NCBI RefSeq assembly: GCF_902148855.1
Contig: NC_043969.1
Location: 30,137,853 to 30,201,852, forward strand
Origin: Sphaeramia orbicularis
Lineage: Eukaryota > Chordata > Actinopteri > Kurtiformes > Apogonidae
Direction of reading: 5' to 3'
DNA length: 64,000 nt
Numbering within the stretch: position 1 is the first letter of the stretch; every line of letters starts with the position of its first letter. The position numbers and the translations under genes are program-made. The notes below the pieces were generated by a model. That model was not told the DNA's origin and did no database searches. It worked only from the letters and a program-made list of their open reading frames with translations. Of the stretch, positions 63,692-64,000 are shown piece after piece.

Positions 63692-64000
63692 CTGCACAAA
63701 CAGATTCATGTCACTCTTGAAACTCACATTTTATAAGAACAAATCACAAGTTTAGAAAGAAGAAATTCCGTTCAGTTATTGAAAATTACTGCATGTAAAG
63801 AAATGTATTCAGAGTGTCAGAACAGGAAAATATTTCATACAGTTTTAGATACTTGAGCAACACAATATTTAAAAACATCAATTAAAAAAATCTCATTCAG
63901 TCATTGTGCTGTTCGCACCGGTTTAAAACTGTTTTCTAAAAACTATATTTTTCTCACACTTTGTTGTTGGCATGTAATCACAGCAATTTGTCCATTATGA
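63692..64000. other. Part of intron 1 of copy I
   Basis: Matches the intron 1 sequence of the other copies just upstream of exon 2. The first exon is not reached. Confidence 0.7.

Larger units (their letters stand above)
8688..64000 (-). repeat. Tandem array of about 5.8-kb OlfC gene units (copies A to I)
   Basis: Nine head-to-tail copies of one receptor gene with its spacer. First-exon ATGs lie at 12672, 18571, 24376, 30160 and 35942, giving spacings of 5899, 5805, 5784 and 5782 bp. The next ATG, at 44358, fits the same unit once the 2.5-kb Tc1-like insertion is subtracted. Introns, spacers and exons are all nearly identical between most copies, so the duplications are recent. The array is cut sharply at 8688 inside the last exon of copy A and continues past the right-hand end of the window. 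Confidence 0.92.

Overview
The window is vertebrate genomic DNA, almost certainly from a teleost fish. It is AT-rich, has GT-AG introns, microsatellites, Tc1-like and hAT transposon copies and one LTR-type copy, and its genes belong to the class C odorant receptor family (OlfC, the fish counterpart of mammalian V2R vomeronasal receptors). No RNA genes, CRISPR arrays or bacterial-type features were seen. All gene models were built by eye from exon reading frames, splice sites and comparison between the copies; no search was run.

Layout. Positions 1402-7155 (+) hold one intact nine-exon OlfC gene (873 codons), preceded by a short hAT-type element (580-1139) and carrying a second hAT-type element in its third intron. 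From 8688 to the right-hand end lies a head-to-tail array of nine much younger OlfC copies, all on the minus strand, with a unit of about 5.8 kb. From left to right I call them A to I. B (13941-18571), C (19762-24376) and D (25559-30160) are intact, each with eight exons and 881 codons. A (8685-12672) has seven perfect exons, but its last exon is cut inside the first membrane helix. E (31325-35942) has two single-base indels. F, G, H and I carry several to many indels, and I runs off the right edge before its first exon. Some of these lesions, especially in F and I, look like homopolymer errors of an unpolished assembly rather than true decay.

Insertions. Between E and F sits a degenerate Tc1-like transposon (36961-39464) that contains a complete nested hAT-type element (37777-38769, 8-bp target duplication). 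Copy H carries a solo-LTR-like element in intron 1 (56347-58069) and a roughly 1-kb microsatellite-flanked insertion in intron 4. The spacer between G and H has Tc1-like remnants.

Function. The receptors have a Venus-flytrap ligand domain, a cysteine-rich linker and a seven-helix domain. Family knowledge places them at the surface of olfactory sensory neurons as amino-acid-type odorant receptors. Within the array the seven-helix exon is nearly invariant, while differences cluster in a few codons of the ligand-binding exons. The copies are mosaics of shared blocks, which points to unequal exchange and gene conversion. The plus-strand gene and the array have interrupted the ancestral large third exon at different places, so the two lineages appear to have gained introns independently.
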